From Haemophilus_D parainfluenzae_AD (GTDB taxonomy: Bacteria > Pseudomonadota > Gammaproteobacteria > Enterobacterales > Pasteurellaceae), in assembly GCF_001679325.1 (NCBI RefSeq), contig NZ_LZMX01000002.1: a stretch of 64,000 bases of DNA; one strand, given 5' to 3'. Shown in pieces: positions 27,204 through 36,657 of the stretch; position 1 is the first letter of the stretch; every line of letters starts with the position of its first letter. The notes below the pieces were generated by a model. It was not told the origin of the DNA. It ran no database searches and worked only from the letters and a program-made list of their open reading frames with translations. The position numbers and the translations under genes were made by a program.

Positions 27204-28643
27204 ATGCTGACAGAATTAGGGAACTGGATTGAACAAGGATTAACATGGGTTATCGAACATCTTGATGAGCCATTGTGGAATATAAGCATTGTTATTTTAT
27301 TAGGTGTAGGTCTATTTTTTACGATTACGACAGGCTTAGTACAGCTACGTCTTTTCCCGGCAAGTATACGCGAAATGTGGTTTGGGCGTGCGGCAGAAGG
27401 TAATTCTTTAACGCCATTCCAAGCTTTTGCAACGGGGCTAGCAAGTCGAGTTGGCGTGGGTAATATCAGTGGTGTAGCAACAGCCATTGCACTTGGTGGT
27501 GAAGGTGCGGTGTTCTGGATGTGGGTAACTGCATTTATTGGTATGTCGAGTGCTTTTGCAGAATCGACTTTAGCACAGGTATTCAAAATTCAAGATAAAG
27601 ATGGCTCTTTTCGTGGTGGCCCAGCCTACTATATTACACAAGGTTTAAAATCTCGATGCTTAGCGGTAGCGTTTGCCCTATCACTGATTTTCACCTTTGG
27701 TTTTGCATTTAATTCAGTACAAGCAAACTCAATTGTGGAAGCAACGAAAAATGCTTGGAATTGGCAAGGTGAATATGTTGGTCTTGTTTTAGTGATATTG
27801 ACCGCCGCCATTATTTTCGGTGGCGTAAAACGTATTGCGACCATTTCTAGTAGCGTAGTGCCGATGATGGCACTCTTTTATTTAATCATGGCGGTAATTA
27901 TTTTAGGTATGCATATTGATATAATCCCGACTGTAATTGCCAATATTTATAAAAGTGCCTTTACTTTTCAATCTGCCGCTGGTGGGATGTTTGGTGCTTT
28001 GGTCTCTAAAGCTATGATGATGGGGATTAAACGAGGATTATTCTCTAATGAAGCTGGGATGGGCTCTGCACCAAATGCGGCTGCTGCAGCTCACGTAAAA
28101 CACCCTGTTAGCCAAGGTTTAGTGCAAATGCTCGGTGTATTTGTGGATACCATGATTGTCTGTACTTGTACGGCGGTGATTATCCTGCTTTCTGATAACT
28201 ACGGTAGCGAAACGTTAAAAAGCATTTCTTTAACGCAAAATGCATTACGTTATCATGTCGGCGAATTTGGTGTGCATTTTCTGGCTTTTATTTTATTACT
28301 TTTTGCTTATTCTTCTATTATTGGTAACTATGCTTATGCAGAAAGTAATATTCGTTTTATTAAAAATAAGCCGTGGTTTGTATGGGCATTCCGTTTATCG
28401 GTATTATTCTTCGTTTATTTCGGTTCGGTAAAATCAGGTAATGTGGTCTGGAATTTTGCGGACACTGTGATGGCTGTGATGGCAATTATTAACCTAGTCG
28501 CGATCGTTTTACTTTCCCCGATTGTGTGGAAGCTAATGAAAGATTATCAACGTCAATTAAAAGAGGGGAAAGAGCCTGAATTTAAAATTGACCTTTATCC
28601 AGAAATTAAGAAGCGAGTATTAGAGCATCGAATTTGGAAATAA
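27204..28643 (+). CDS. Sodium:alanine/glycine symporter, AgcS (AlsT/DagA) family
   Basis: A 479-residue inner-membrane amino-acid:cation symporter with about 10-11 hydrophobic segments. Family signatures are ATGLASRVGVGNISGVA, FRGGPAYYITQGL and SNEAGMGSAPNAAAAAHVKHP. The substrate is probably alanine or glycine, from family knowledge only. The ribosome binding site AGGTGAGG precedes the ATG. I looked for a glycine riboswitch in the 135-base leader, which some Haemophilus symporters of this family carry, and did not see one. Confidence 0.9.
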   Translation: MLTELGNWIEQGLTWVIEHLDEPLWNISIVILLGVGLFFTITTGLVQLRLFPASIREMWFGRAAEGNSLTPFQAFATGLASRVGVGNISGVATAIALGGEGAVFWMWVTAFIGMSSAFAESTLAQVFKIQDKDGSFRGGPAYYITQGLKSRCLAVAFALSLIFTFGFAFNSVQANSIVEATKNAWNWQGEYVGLVLVILTAAIIFGGVKRIATISSSVVPMMALFYLIMAVIILGMHIDIIPTVIANIYKSAFTFQSAAGGMFGALVSKAMMMGIKRGLFSNEAGMGSAPNAAAAAHVKHPVSQGLVQMLGVFVDTMIVCTCTAVIILLSDNYGSETLKSISLTQNALRYHVGEFGVHFLAFILLLFAYSSIIGNYAYAESNIRFIKNKPWFVWAFRLSVLFFVYFGSVKSGNVVWNFADTVMAVMAIINLVAIVLLSPIVWKLMKDYQRQLKEGKEPEFKIDLYPEIKKRVLEHRIWK

Positions 28644-28660
28644 GTGTTCAATGAAATATG

Positions 28661-28690
28661 AAAGGCGGGGAATTCCCGCCTTTATTTTTA
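28661..28690. terminator. Bidirectional terminator between the symporter and catalase genes
   Basis: Stem AAAGGCGGG (28661-28669) pairs with CCCGCCTTT (28675-28683) with a T-rich tail. It serves two convergent genes. Confidence 0.85.
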
Positions 28691-28722
28691 GATTTAAAAT
28701 CTGCCTATAAAATTGACCGCAC

Positions 28723-30249
28723 TTATAACAATCCACCTTGACCTAATGCTGGGTCAGTTTCACGTGCTTTTAATGCATCTTCAACGGTTAAGCCCAATGC
28801 TTTTGCAACACCATCGCCATATGCTGGCTCACACCAGTAGCAGTTACGGATATGACGGTATTTGATGAACTCAGGTGCGTCACCCATTGCAGCCGCAGTA
28901 TTGTTGAACAATGCTTGTTTTTGCTCTGGATTCATTAAGTTAAATAATGCACGCGGTTGGCTGAAGTAGTCGTTATCATCGTTCCGATAATCCCAGTGTG
29001 CTGCATCACCATTAATGCGAAGTGGTGGTTCAGCAAAGTCTGGTTGTTGTTGCCATTGGCTGAAGCTGTTTGGCTCGTAGTGCGGTAGGCTGCCATAGTT
29101 ACCATCTACACGACCTTGTCCATCACGTTGGTTGCTATGAACAGGGCAACGTGGACGGTTTACTGGAATTTGACGATAGTTCACACCTAAACGATAACGT
29201 TGCGCATCAGCATAGTTGAATAAACGAGCTTGTAACATTTTATCTGGGCTTGCACCGATACCTGGAACTAAATTGCTTGGTGCAAATGCAGATTGCTCTA
29301 CGTCAGCAAAGAAGTTTTCAGGATTACGGTTAAGCTCAAACTCTCCTACCTCAATTAACGGATAATCTTTTTTCGGCCACACTTTAGTTAAATCGAATGG
29401 ATGATAAGGTACTTTTTCTGCATCCGTTTCAGGCATAATTTGTACATATAATGTCCATTTAGGAAAATCGCCACGTTCAATTGCTTCATATAAATCACGT
29501 TGGTGGCTTTCACGATCATTTGCAATGACAGCTGCTGCTTCTGCATCTGTTAAGTTTTTAATACCTTGTTGGGTGCGGAAGTGGAATTTTACCCAGAAAC
29601 GCTCACCTGCTTCATTCCAAAAACTGTAAGTGTGTGAACCAAATCCATGCATATGGCGATAGCTTGCTGGAATACCACGATCACTCATAACAATGGTTAC
29701 TTGGTGCAATGCTTCAGGTAATAATGTCCAAAAATCCCAGTTGTTAGTGGCTGAACGCATATTGGTACGTGGATCGCGTTTTACTGCTTTGTTTAAATCT
29801 GGGAATTTACGAGGATCACGTAAGAAGAATACCGGTGTGTTGTTACCCACTAAGTCCCAGTTACCTTCCTCAGTATAAAATTTTAATGCGAAACCACGAA
29901 TATCACGTTCAGCATCAGCTGCACCACGTTCACCCGCAACAGTGGTAAAGCGTGCGAACATTTCTGTTTTCTTGCCTACTTCGCTGAAAATTTTTGCACG
30001 AGTATATTTAGTAATGTCGTGTGTGACAGTAAAGGTACCAAATGCACCGGAGCCTTTAGCGTGCATACGACGCTCAGGAATAACCTCACGTACGAAATCA
30101 GCTAATTTTTCATTAAGCCATAAATCTTGAGAAAGTAATGGACCTCGAGGACCGGCAGTCAAACTGTTTTGGTTATCAGCTACCGGTGCGCCATTGCCCA
30201 TAGTCAAGTTTGTAGTAGATAAATGCGAAAAAGGGCATTTTGAACTCAT
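28723..30249 (-). CDS. hktE: Haem catalase (HktE/KatA type)
   Basis: A cytoplasmic monofunctional haem catalase degrading hydrogen peroxide. The distal histidine is in RRMHAKGSGAFGTFTVTHDI, the distal Asn in VGNNTPVFFLRDP, and the proximal Tyr haem ligand in ARLFNYADAQRYRLG. I chose the ATG at 30249 (MSSKCPFSH) because AAGGAG lies 7 bases upstream. The 18 further in-frame upstream codons lie in the leader. The result is 508 residues, the length I recall for H. influenzae HktE. It is a single-gene unit downstream of bcr, with a long AT-rich leader containing OxyR-like spacing of ATAG elements. Confidence 0.94.
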   Translation of the reverse strand: MSSKCPFSHLSTTNLTMGNGAPVADNQNSLTAGPRGPLLSQDLWLNEKLADFVREVIPERRMHAKGSGAFGTFTVTHDITKYTRAKIFSEVGKKTEMFARFTTVAGERGAADAERDIRGFALKFYTEEGNWDLVGNNTPVFFLRDPRKFPDLNKAVKRDPRTNMRSATNNWDFWTLLPEALHQVTIVMSDRGIPASYRHMHGFGSHTYSFWNEAGERFWVKFHFRTQQGIKNLTDAEAAAVIANDRESHQRDLYEAIERGDFPKWTLYVQIMPETDAEKVPYHPFDLTKVWPKKDYPLIEVGEFELNRNPENFFADVEQSAFAPSNLVPGIGASPDKMLQARLFNYADAQRYRLGVNYRQIPVNRPRCPVHSNQRDGQGRVDGNYGSLPHYEPNSFSQWQQQPDFAEPPLRINGDAAHWDYRNDDNDYFSQPRALFNLMNPEQKQALFNNTAAAMGDAPEFIKYRHIRNCYWCEPAYGDGVAKALGLTVEDALKARETDPALGQGGLL

Positions 30250-30312
30250 AGTTAACTCCTTGTATGAATAAATAGAGGGATAAATTTCGTAAATATCATA
30301 CAAAAAGGTTTT

Positions 30313-30350
30313 GACGATTAAAATCTATTAAATTAATCAAGGTAATCTAT
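30313..30350 (-). promoter_or_regulatory. Possible OxyR-binding site upstream of catalase
   Basis: On the minus strand two ATAG elements occur exactly 22 bases apart (ATAGATT... and ATAGATTTTAA). That is the spacing in the OxyR consensus ATAG-N7-CTAT-N7-ATAG-N7-CTAT. The CTAT halves are poorly conserved. It lies about 64-101 bases before the catalase ATG. The match is partial. Confidence 0.3.
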
Positions 30351-30501
30351 TGGTGTGGGATTGATTTGAGTTTTGTGTAAAATTTAATGAAAGACTGTTG
30401 TATTCACTTTAAATTACACAAAAATACTATTCTAAATGAAACAATTGCTCCCATGCATACCTAATAATTATTTTATTAGCTATGAACAAAATTTTTAGTA
30501 T

Positions 30502-31701
30502 TTAGCTGCTTGAATTAGAATGTCGATAAGTCAGAAAATAGTAAGAGAGGGCTGAAATAAACACGCAAGCTGTCATTGTATAGAGCATTGGTGCAGCTGT
30601 TTCCATTTTAAAGCTTGCTACTAGAGAACCCATCACCGCGCCAACACCAAAACGAACACTTCCCATTAATGAGTTTGCGGTACCCGCCATCGTTGGGAAT
30701 TTTTCGAGAATAGAGGCTGTGGCATTGGACGATATGAGCGGGTTTTGTCCGACAAAAAAGGCTACGCCAATAGCCATTGACCAAAAACCGAAATCCAAAA
30801 GTGCGGTTAAAAATAACCAAATTCCAGAAATAAATTGTACCGCAATACCAATTTGTAACATGGTTTCCGCACCTAACTTCAGCACAAACTTCCCATTTAA
30901 ATAAGACGTGGCTGTCATAATAGCGATATTAATCATAAAGAAATAGCCGAATTGATCGACTGGAATACCATAAATACCGATATAGACAATCGATCCCGCA
31001 GTGACGAAAGCAAATAAACCACCAAAACCAAAAGAGGCGGCCGCCATATAACCTAATACTTCTTTTTGTTTTGAAAGCATCATGAAGTTACGGGCAATGA
31101 TATTTAGGCGAAGTGGAATACGATTTTCTTGTTTATGGGTTTCAGGAATAATGAAAAAGACGAGCAATGCTGCAAGAAATCCCATCGCACCGATCACATA
31201 AAAGATCATGTGCCAATGGAAAAATTTCACAATATATCCGCCAATTACTGGTGCAACAAGCGGTGCAATCATAAAGACAAGTGTAATGGTGGACATGACT
31301 CGAGAAAGCTGATCCTTGCTAAATAAATCCCGTAATAATGCCCCTGAAAGCACAACGGGTGCAGCACCAAAGAAACCTTGAATGAAACGCAGTGCAGTGA
31401 AGCTACCAATAGAATGAATGCCGGTTAAAATAATAGCGGTGATAGCACCAATAATGACACCTAATAAAATAATCGGTTTGCGACCAAAACTATCGCCAAA
31501 GGGCCCCCAGAATAATTGTCCTGCCGCCATGCCGTAAGCAAAGAATGTCAGCGTGTACTGAACTTGCTCGGAGTTGATATTTAAGTCTTCAGCAATATTT
31601 AAAAAGGACGGAATATACATATCCACGCCCAAAGGCGGTAGCATCGAGAGGATGCCGAGCGTGGCGATAAAAATAAAGGTAGGTTTAATATTTTGGCTCA
31701 T
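30502..31701 (-). CDS. bcr: Bcr/CflA family drug efflux transporter (MFS)
   Basis: A 399-residue major facilitator with twelve predicted membrane segments. Drug:H+ antiporter motif A is GPFGDSFGRKPIILLG, near residue 65. The N-terminal LGVDMYIPSF and later VLSGALLRDLF stretches are typical of the bicyclomycin/chloramphenicol-type Bcr/CflA group. It starts one base after the rsuA stop, so DUF1919-rsuA-bcr form one minus-strand operon. The actual substrate is unknown. Confidence 0.87.
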   Translation of the reverse strand: MSQNIKPTFIFIATLGILSMLPPLGVDMYIPSFLNIAEDLNINSEQVQYTLTFFAYGMAAGQLFWGPFGDSFGRKPIILLGVIIGAITAIILTGIHSIGSFTALRFIQGFFGAAPVVLSGALLRDLFSKDQLSRVMSTITLVFMIAPLVAPVIGGYIVKFFHWHMIFYVIGAMGFLAALLVFFIIPETHKQENRIPLRLNIIARNFMMLSKQKEVLGYMAAASFGFGGLFAFVTAGSIVYIGIYGIPVDQFGYFFMINIAIMTATSYLNGKFVLKLGAETMLQIGIAVQFISGIWLFLTALLDFGFWSMAIGVAFFVGQNPLISSNATASILEKFPTMAGTANSLMGSVRFGVGAVMGSLVASFKMETAAPMLYTMTACVFISALSYYFLTYRHSNSSS

Positions 31702-31702
31702 A

Positions 31703-32401
31703 TTATTTCACTAAATTGTCGATTTCTTCCTGAGTGAGTGGACGAAATTCGCCTTCTTCTAAGCTTTCATCTAATTCAACGTTGCCAATTCTCCAACGAT
31801 GTAGCCCAACGACTTTATTACCCAGTGCGGCAAACATTCGTTTCACCTGATGATAGCGCCCTTCAGAGATAGTCAGATTCACGTTGTAATCATCTAATAC
31901 CTCTAATTTGGCTGGTTTAGTCGGTTCTTTTTCGCCACGTAACAGAATGCCTTCTTCACAGGCTGAAGCATAATGGTTTTCAACCGGATCGGCTAAGGTC
32001 ACTAAATAGGTTTTTTCGCATTGATGCTTTGGTGAAGTAATACTATGTGACCATTGACCATCATCCGTTAATAGCACGAGTCCTGTGGTATCCACATCTA
32101 ACCGTCCAGCACTATGTAATTTGCTAGAAAGAGGCGGTTCAAAGAATTGATAAATAGTAGGATAGTCGTCATCATCATGAGAGCAAACATAGCCCTGAGG
32201 CTTATGCAACATAAAATATTGGCCTTCTTCTACCCAAGGCAACAATTCATCTTCAAAATAAATCTCATCTTCTTGGCTAACTTTGGTCGCCCCATTTTTC
32301 ACAATTTCATCATTAATTTTGACCGCACTTTGGCGAATGGCCTTGGTGGCTTGTGAACGGGTTAAGCCTGTATTCTCGGCAATAAATTTATCTAGTCGCA
32401 T
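31703..32401 (-). CDS. rsuA: 16S rRNA pseudouridine(516) synthase RsuA
   Basis: Isomerises U516 of 16S rRNA to pseudouridine. An N-terminal S4 RNA-binding domain (MRLDKFIAENTGLTRSQATK) is followed by the catalytic motif with its Asp (SAGRLDVDTTGLVLLTDDG) and the C-terminal ISEGRYHQVKRMFAALGNKV block. Length (232 residues) equals the E. coli enzyme closely. It is the middle gene of the DUF1919-rsuA-bcr operon; the pairing with bcr is also conserved in other Gammaproteobacteria. Confidence 0.93.
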   Translation of the reverse strand: MRLDKFIAENTGLTRSQATKAIRQSAVKINDEIVKNGATKVSQEDEIYFEDELLPWVEEGQYFMLHKPQGYVCSHDDDDYPTIYQFFEPPLSSKLHSAGRLDVDTTGLVLLTDDGQWSHSITSPKHQCEKTYLVTLADPVENHYASACEEGILLRGEKEPTKPAKLEVLDDYNVNLTISEGRYHQVKRMFAALGNKVVGLHRWRIGNVELDESLEEGEFRPLTQEEIDNLVK

Positions 32402-32410
32402 CGTAAACTC

Positions 32411-33040
32411 TTATTTTTGATTGAACCAGCTGACGTAATCAAACTGATCGTAATATTTTTCACCATTCCAACCGGAAAAAGTAAATAAATCGCCCACTTC
32501 GCCTTCGTTTTCAAAGCCTTTAATGTAGAAAGCGGATTTTAATTCGGGATATGGCTTATGGGTAAAGACGACTTTGTTTGGATAAGGCAAGTTATCGAAG
32601 GCTTGCAAATCCTCATATTTTGCACCTTTTCCACCATCTTTATCTGTCATCATTATAAATAAGTTATCGAAATCTAAACGCTGTGAGCGCGCATCCCATT
32701 TTTCCTGAGCTTCTTGTTCGGAGTGGTAGTGCATAAAGTGCACTTTAAGATCACCTAATAGGCCAACTGGATACGGTTTTTCTGTTTGTATAAATTGAAG
32801 CGGTTGTGCTTGATAGAATGTGATATTTTGTAGATATCGAACAAAATCGCTTGGGTCTAAATAAAGGTTAACAAACGGAGAATTAAAAGGCTGATTGAGG
32901 TCGTGCAAAATAAATGCACCGACACAGTTTGCAGAAATTACTGACATGCCTTGGTTGGTTAACCGTTGTTGGAAGGTTTTGTTAATCGCTTTCCGTTGTA
33001 ATTTATTGATGGCACTTCTAAATTTAGAAAACAAACTCAT
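32411..33040 (-). CDS. DUF1919 family protein
   Basis: A 209-residue protein that I recognise as DUF1919, a family found in exopolysaccharide or surface-glycan loci; the function is not established. It has a basic N-terminal region (SKFRSAINKLQRKAINKTFQQRL) and an aromatic-rich core with PFNSPFVNLYLDPSDFVRYL. A KW-type motif (EKWDARSQRLDFDNLFIMMT) and a C-terminal FTFSGWNGEKYYDQFDYVSW follow. No signal peptide is visible. It starts the operon that includes rsuA and bcr. Confidence 0.75.
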   Translation of the reverse strand: MSLFSKFRSAINKLQRKAINKTFQQRLTNQGMSVISANCVGAFILHDLNQPFNSPFVNLYLDPSDFVRYLQNITFYQAQPLQFIQTEKPYPVGLLGDLKVHFMHYHSEQEAQEKWDARSQRLDFDNLFIMMTDKDGGKGAKYEDLQAFDNLPYPNKVVFTHKPYPELKSAFYIKGFENEGEVGDLFTFSGWNGEKYYDQFDYVSWFNQK

Positions 33041-33191
33041 TATTTACATCCTGCATGTTTTTTGCGACATAGTAACGTTTTTGGTTCGAAATGTGAAGAA
33101 AAGACAAAAAGTGCGGTCGATTTCACTCATATTTTTGTAATAAATTTGTAAAATTTTTGCGGTATGTCACAAAATTCTCTTAAAAAGAGAG

Positions 33192-33197
33192 TATAAT
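33192..33197 (+). promoter_or_regulatory. Putative -10 element of the malic enzyme gene
   Basis: TATAAT with a G four bases downstream, 45 bases before the chosen ATG. The -35 region is poor, so the call rests on the -10 match and position. Confidence 0.45.
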
Positions 33198-33241
33198 GGC
33201 GCAAATTTTATTTAACCTAAGTGAAAATGGAGTATATTTAT

Positions 33242-34516
33242 ATGAGCGAACAATTGCGCCAAGCTGCATTAGATTTTCATGAATTCCCAATTCCAGGAAA
33301 AATTGCTGTCACCCCAACCAAATCGTTAGAAACCCAACATGATTTAGCCCTTGCTTATTCTCCAGGTGTTGCAGAGCCTTGTCTCGAAATTGAAAAAGAT
33401 CCTTCAGCTGCAAGCCGTTATACTGCACGTGCTAATTTAGTGGCTGTGATTTCAAATGGTACTGCTGTATTAGGTTTAGGAAATATTGGGGCACTTGCCT
33501 CCAAACCTGTTATGGAAGGGAAAGGGGTATTGTTCAAAAAATTTGCCGGTATCAATGTATTCGACATTGAAATCAATGAACATGATCCAGATAAATTAAT
33601 CGATATTATCGCTTCATTAGAACCTACTTTTGGTGGGATTAACCTTGAAGATATCAAAGCACCGGAATGTTTCCACATTGAAAAAGCATTGCGTGAACGA
33701 ATGGGAATTCCGGTATTCCATGATGACCAACATGGTACTGCCATTATCGTCGGTGCAGCAGCATTAAACGGTTTAGAAATTATTGGTAAAAATATTGCAG
33801 ATGTTCGCTTAGTAGTAAATGGCGCAGGTGCTTCAGCTATTGCTTGTACTAACTTGCTTCGTGCATTAGGTTTCAAAAAAGAAAATATCACCATGTGTGA
33901 CTCTAAAGGTGTGATTTTCAAAGGCCGTGGCGATAACATGGATGAAACTAAACAATTTTATGCCATTGAAGATAATGGTTGGCGCACATTAGCTGATGCC
34001 GTTAAGGGAGCCGATGTGTTCTTAGGTTGTTCTAAAGCGGGTGCGTTAAAACCTGAAATGGTGAAAACCATGGCGGAGAATCCATTAATTCTTGCATTGG
34101 CTAACCCAGTACCTGAAATTACGCCTGATGAAGCGAAAGCAGTACGTCCAGATGCGATTGTTTGTACTGGTCGTTCAGACTTTCCAAACCAAGTTAATAA
34201 CGTGCTTTGTTTCCCATTCTTATTCCGTGGTGCACTAGATGTAGGTGCAACAGCGATTAATGAAGAAATGAAATTAGCGGCTTCTCATGCCATTGCGAGT
34301 CTTGCGAAAGAACCGGTTCCATTAGAAATTATTGCTAATTATGGTGCGTTATCATTTGGGCCGGATTATGTAATTCCGACTCCGTTCGATCCTCGTTTAT
34401 TATTTACAGTGTCTTCTGCTGTAGCGAAAAAAGCAATGGAAACAGGTGTGGCAACCCGTCCAATTACCGATTGGGCAGCTTATGAAAAACAATTAAAAGC
34501 ATTAGTTGCAGCTTAA
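33242..34516 (+). CDS. maeB: NADP-dependent malic enzyme, single-domain form without phosphotransacetylase
   Basis: Oxidative decarboxylation of malate to pyruvate. The malic N domain begins TPTKSLETQHDLALAYSPGVAEPC. Metal and substrate residues lie in NLEDIKAPECFHIE and PVFHDDQHGTAI, and the NAD(P) Rossmann motif is VVNGAGASAIACTNLL. I chose the ATG at 33242 because GGAG lies 9 bases upstream; an in-frame GTG at 33221 would add seven residues. At 424 residues the protein ends right after the malic domain. MaeB of E. coli, and as I recall of H. influenzae, is about 756-759 residues with a C-terminal phosphotransacetylase-like domain. No remnant of that domain fits in the 134 bases before the next gene. 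Confidence 0.88.
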   Translation: MSEQLRQAALDFHEFPIPGKIAVTPTKSLETQHDLALAYSPGVAEPCLEIEKDPSAASRYTARANLVAVISNGTAVLGLGNIGALASKPVMEGKGVLFKKFAGINVFDIEINEHDPDKLIDIIASLEPTFGGINLEDIKAPECFHIEKALRERMGIPVFHDDQHGTAIIVGAAALNGLEIIGKNIADVRLVVNGAGASAIACTNLLRALGFKKENITMCDSKGVIFKGRGDNMDETKQFYAIEDNGWRTLADAVKGADVFLGCSKAGALKPEMVKTMAENPLILALANPVPEITPDEAKAVRPDAIVCTGRSDFPNQVNNVLCFPFLFRGALDVGATAINEEMKLAASHAIASLAKEPVPLEIIANYGALSFGPDYVIPTPFDPRLLFTVSSAVAKKAMETGVATRPITDWAAYEKQLKALVAA

Positions 34517-34527
34517 TCCTTCTCTTT

Positions 34528-34578
34528 CAAAGTGCGGTCAAAAATGATGATGTTTTTAACCGCACTTTGTGTTTTTTT
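34528..34578 (+). terminator. Uptake-sequence stem-loop terminator after malic enzyme
   Basis: CAAAGTGCGGTCAAAAA (34528-34544) pairs with TTTTTAACCGCACTTTG (34553-34569) with one mismatch, followed by a T8 tract. Both arms hold an exact uptake core. Confidence 0.85.
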
Positions 34579-34650
34579 ATCTGTCTATGGAAAGAATGGC
34601 ACATTAATGTGCTTTAAATTAATCAACGGGTAGTGATTCCCTTAGGACTT

Positions 34651-36588
34651 ATGAGTGTCAAAATAAAACAAACACGTTCTCCTTTATATCCGATTTTTCT
34701 CTTCGTCATCATTAATCTGATTATTTTCACCTTGTCTCGTCTTGGGCTTGCGATTTGGCAGGCAGACCGCGTCTCTGCGGTAGCGGGCTGGGGGCAATTA
34801 TTCTTACAAGGCTTGCGTATGGATATCGTGGCTTTGTGTTATCTATTTGGTGTGCCAGCATTATTTACGGTGTTATTTCATAATAGCCGTATTTGGAAAA
34901 TGATTTTACGTATCTGGCTTACCCTTGGTAGTGTGTTTATTCTGTTTATGGAACTCGCGACACCGGCATTTATCGAAACCTATGATTTCCGTCCAAACCG
35001 TCTGTTTATCGAATATTTAATTTATCCGAAAGAAGTCTTTTCAATGTTGATGGAAGGCCATTTAACTGCGGTCATTTTTAGCCTTATTTTTACCGTTGTT
35101 GCATTCGTTTGCTATTGGAAACTGTCTGGTTATGCGGTGAAAAATTTACGCCCAATGAGCTGGAAATTACGTCCTGTTGTAGCCTTGCTTGTGGTTGCAG
35201 TTGCTTTTTTAGGTGCACGTTCTAGTTTCCAACACCGTGGTGTCAACCCTGCAATGGTGGCTTTTTCTTCCGATGGTTTAGTGAATTCTCTTGTGTTGAA
35301 TTCAGGCTATTCAGTTCTTTATGCGGCACAGCAATTTAAAGATGAAGGTTCATCTTCCGAGGTGTACGGCAAAATGGATACCGATGAAATGTTGCGTATT
35401 GTTAAAGCAAGCCGTGGCCGTCCTGAAAGTGATTATATTTCAGATAAGATTCCAACCTTAACGAAAAACCAAGCCACTTACCAAGGTAAACCGAAAAATA
35501 TTGTCATTATTTTGGAAGAAAGTTTTGGCGCGCAATTTGTTGGTACATTAGGCGGAAAACCACTTTCACCTGAATTTGATAAATTAGCCAAAGAAGGCTG
35601 GTTATTTGAAAATCTCTATGCGACTGGTACGCGTTCTGTACGTGGTATTGAAGCTACTACAGCAGGTTTCACACCAACTCCAGCACGTGCGGTAGTGAAA
35701 TTGAATAACAGTCAAAGTGGTTTCTTTACCATTGCAGATTTACTTGCTAAACAAGGTTATAACACTTCTTTCATTTATGGTGGTGAAAAGCACTTTGATA
35801 ACATGGCAAGCTTCTTCTATGGCAACGGCTTCCAAAATATTATCGATCAAAAGGATTATCAAAATCCGAAATTTACTGCGACTTGGGGCGTGAGTGATGA
35901 GGATTTATTTGATAAAGCGAACGAAACCTTTACCCAATTACAGAATGAAGGAAAACCATTCTTTAGCTTAGTATTCAGTTCAAGCAATCACGATCCTTTT
36001 GAATTTCCGGATGGTAAAATTGAGCTTTACGAACAACCAAAAGCAACCCGTAATAACAGCGCAAAATATGCGGATTATGCCATTGGTTATTTCTTCAAAT
36101 TAGCGAAACAATCTAATTATTGGAAAGATACCGTGTTCTTGGTGATTGCAGACCATGATTCCCGTGCAGCGGGTGCAAGCTTAGTACCAATTAAGCATTT
36201 CCATATTCCAGCGTTAATTTTAGGGGATCATGTTGAGCCTCGCCGAGACAGTCGTTTAGTGAGTCAAATTGATATGCCGACGACTTTGCTTTCTATTGCG
36301 GGCGTAAGCGGTAATTATCCAATGATTGGCTTTGATTTAACGCAAGATGTGAATCCTGATCGTGCCTTTATGCAATTCGATCAAACGCAAGCGTTAATGA
36401 AAGGTAATCATGATGTCGTTATCCAAACACCAAATAGTAAAGCAAAAGGCTATGTGTATGATAAAGAAAAAGATACATTGACTGAAAAAGAGGTGCCGGA
36501 AGAAATGAAAAAAGAAGCCTTGGCACATGCTTTACTTGGCAGCTATTTGTATAAAAACCGTTTATATAAAGGCAGTGAAGAGAAATAA
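34651..36588 (+). CDS. LtaS-like membrane sulfatase-domain protein (phosphoglycerol/phosphoethanolamine transferase type)
   Basis: A 645-residue inner-membrane protein. About five transmembrane segments occupy the first 200 residues. A periplasmic alkaline phosphatase/sulfatase-fold domain follows, with metal-site motifs IVIILEESFGAQFVG and VFLVIADHDSRAAG. The likely nucleophile Thr lies in ATGTRSVRGIEATTAGFTP. This is the LTA-synthase-like family. In Gram-negatives such proteins decorate lipids or glycans with phosphoglycerol or phosphoethanolamine; the substrate here is unknown. An in-frame GTG at 34633 is an alternative start. I prefer the ATG at 34651 preceded by TTAGGA, though the spacing is short. 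Confidence 0.78.
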   Translation: MSVKIKQTRSPLYPIFLFVIINLIIFTLSRLGLAIWQADRVSAVAGWGQLFLQGLRMDIVALCYLFGVPALFTVLFHNSRIWKMILRIWLTLGSVFILFMELATPAFIETYDFRPNRLFIEYLIYPKEVFSMLMEGHLTAVIFSLIFTVVAFVCYWKLSGYAVKNLRPMSWKLRPVVALLVVAVAFLGARSSFQHRGVNPAMVAFSSDGLVNSLVLNSGYSVLYAAQQFKDEGSSSEVYGKMDTDEMLRIVKASRGRPESDYISDKIPTLTKNQATYQGKPKNIVIILEESFGAQFVGTLGGKPLSPEFDKLAKEGWLFENLYATGTRSVRGIEATTAGFTPTPARAVVKLNNSQSGFFTIADLLAKQGYNTSFIYGGEKHFDNMASFFYGNGFQNIIDQKDYQNPKFTATWGVSDEDLFDKANETFTQLQNEGKPFFSLVFSSSNHDPFEFPDGKIELYEQPKATRNNSAKYADYAIGYFFKLAKQSNYWKDTVFLVIADHDSRAAGASLVPIKHFHIPALILGDHVEPRRDSRLVSQIDMPTTLLSIAGVSGNYPMIGFDLTQDVNPDRAFMQFDQTQALMKGNHDVVIQTPNSKAKGYVYDKEKDTLTEKEVPEEMKKEALAHALLGSYLYKNRLYKGSEEK

Positions 36589-36614
36589 AGTGCGGTCAGT
36601 TTTAGGCTAATTTT

Positions 36615-36640
36615 AAAGGGCGAATGATTTCGCCCTTTTT
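36615..36640 (+). terminator. Intrinsic terminator after the LtaS-like gene
   Basis: Stem AAAGGGCGAA (36615-36624) and TTCGCCCTTT (36629-36638) around TGAT, with a T-tract. It lies 20 bases before the convergent ytfE stop. Confidence 0.85.
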
Positions 36641-36657
36641 CTTTATATGATTTTCGC

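Noticed and set aside
33418..33939. A 173-codon minus-strand frame inside the malic enzyme gene
   Set aside because: A shadow of the conserved malic enzyme frame with no start signals.
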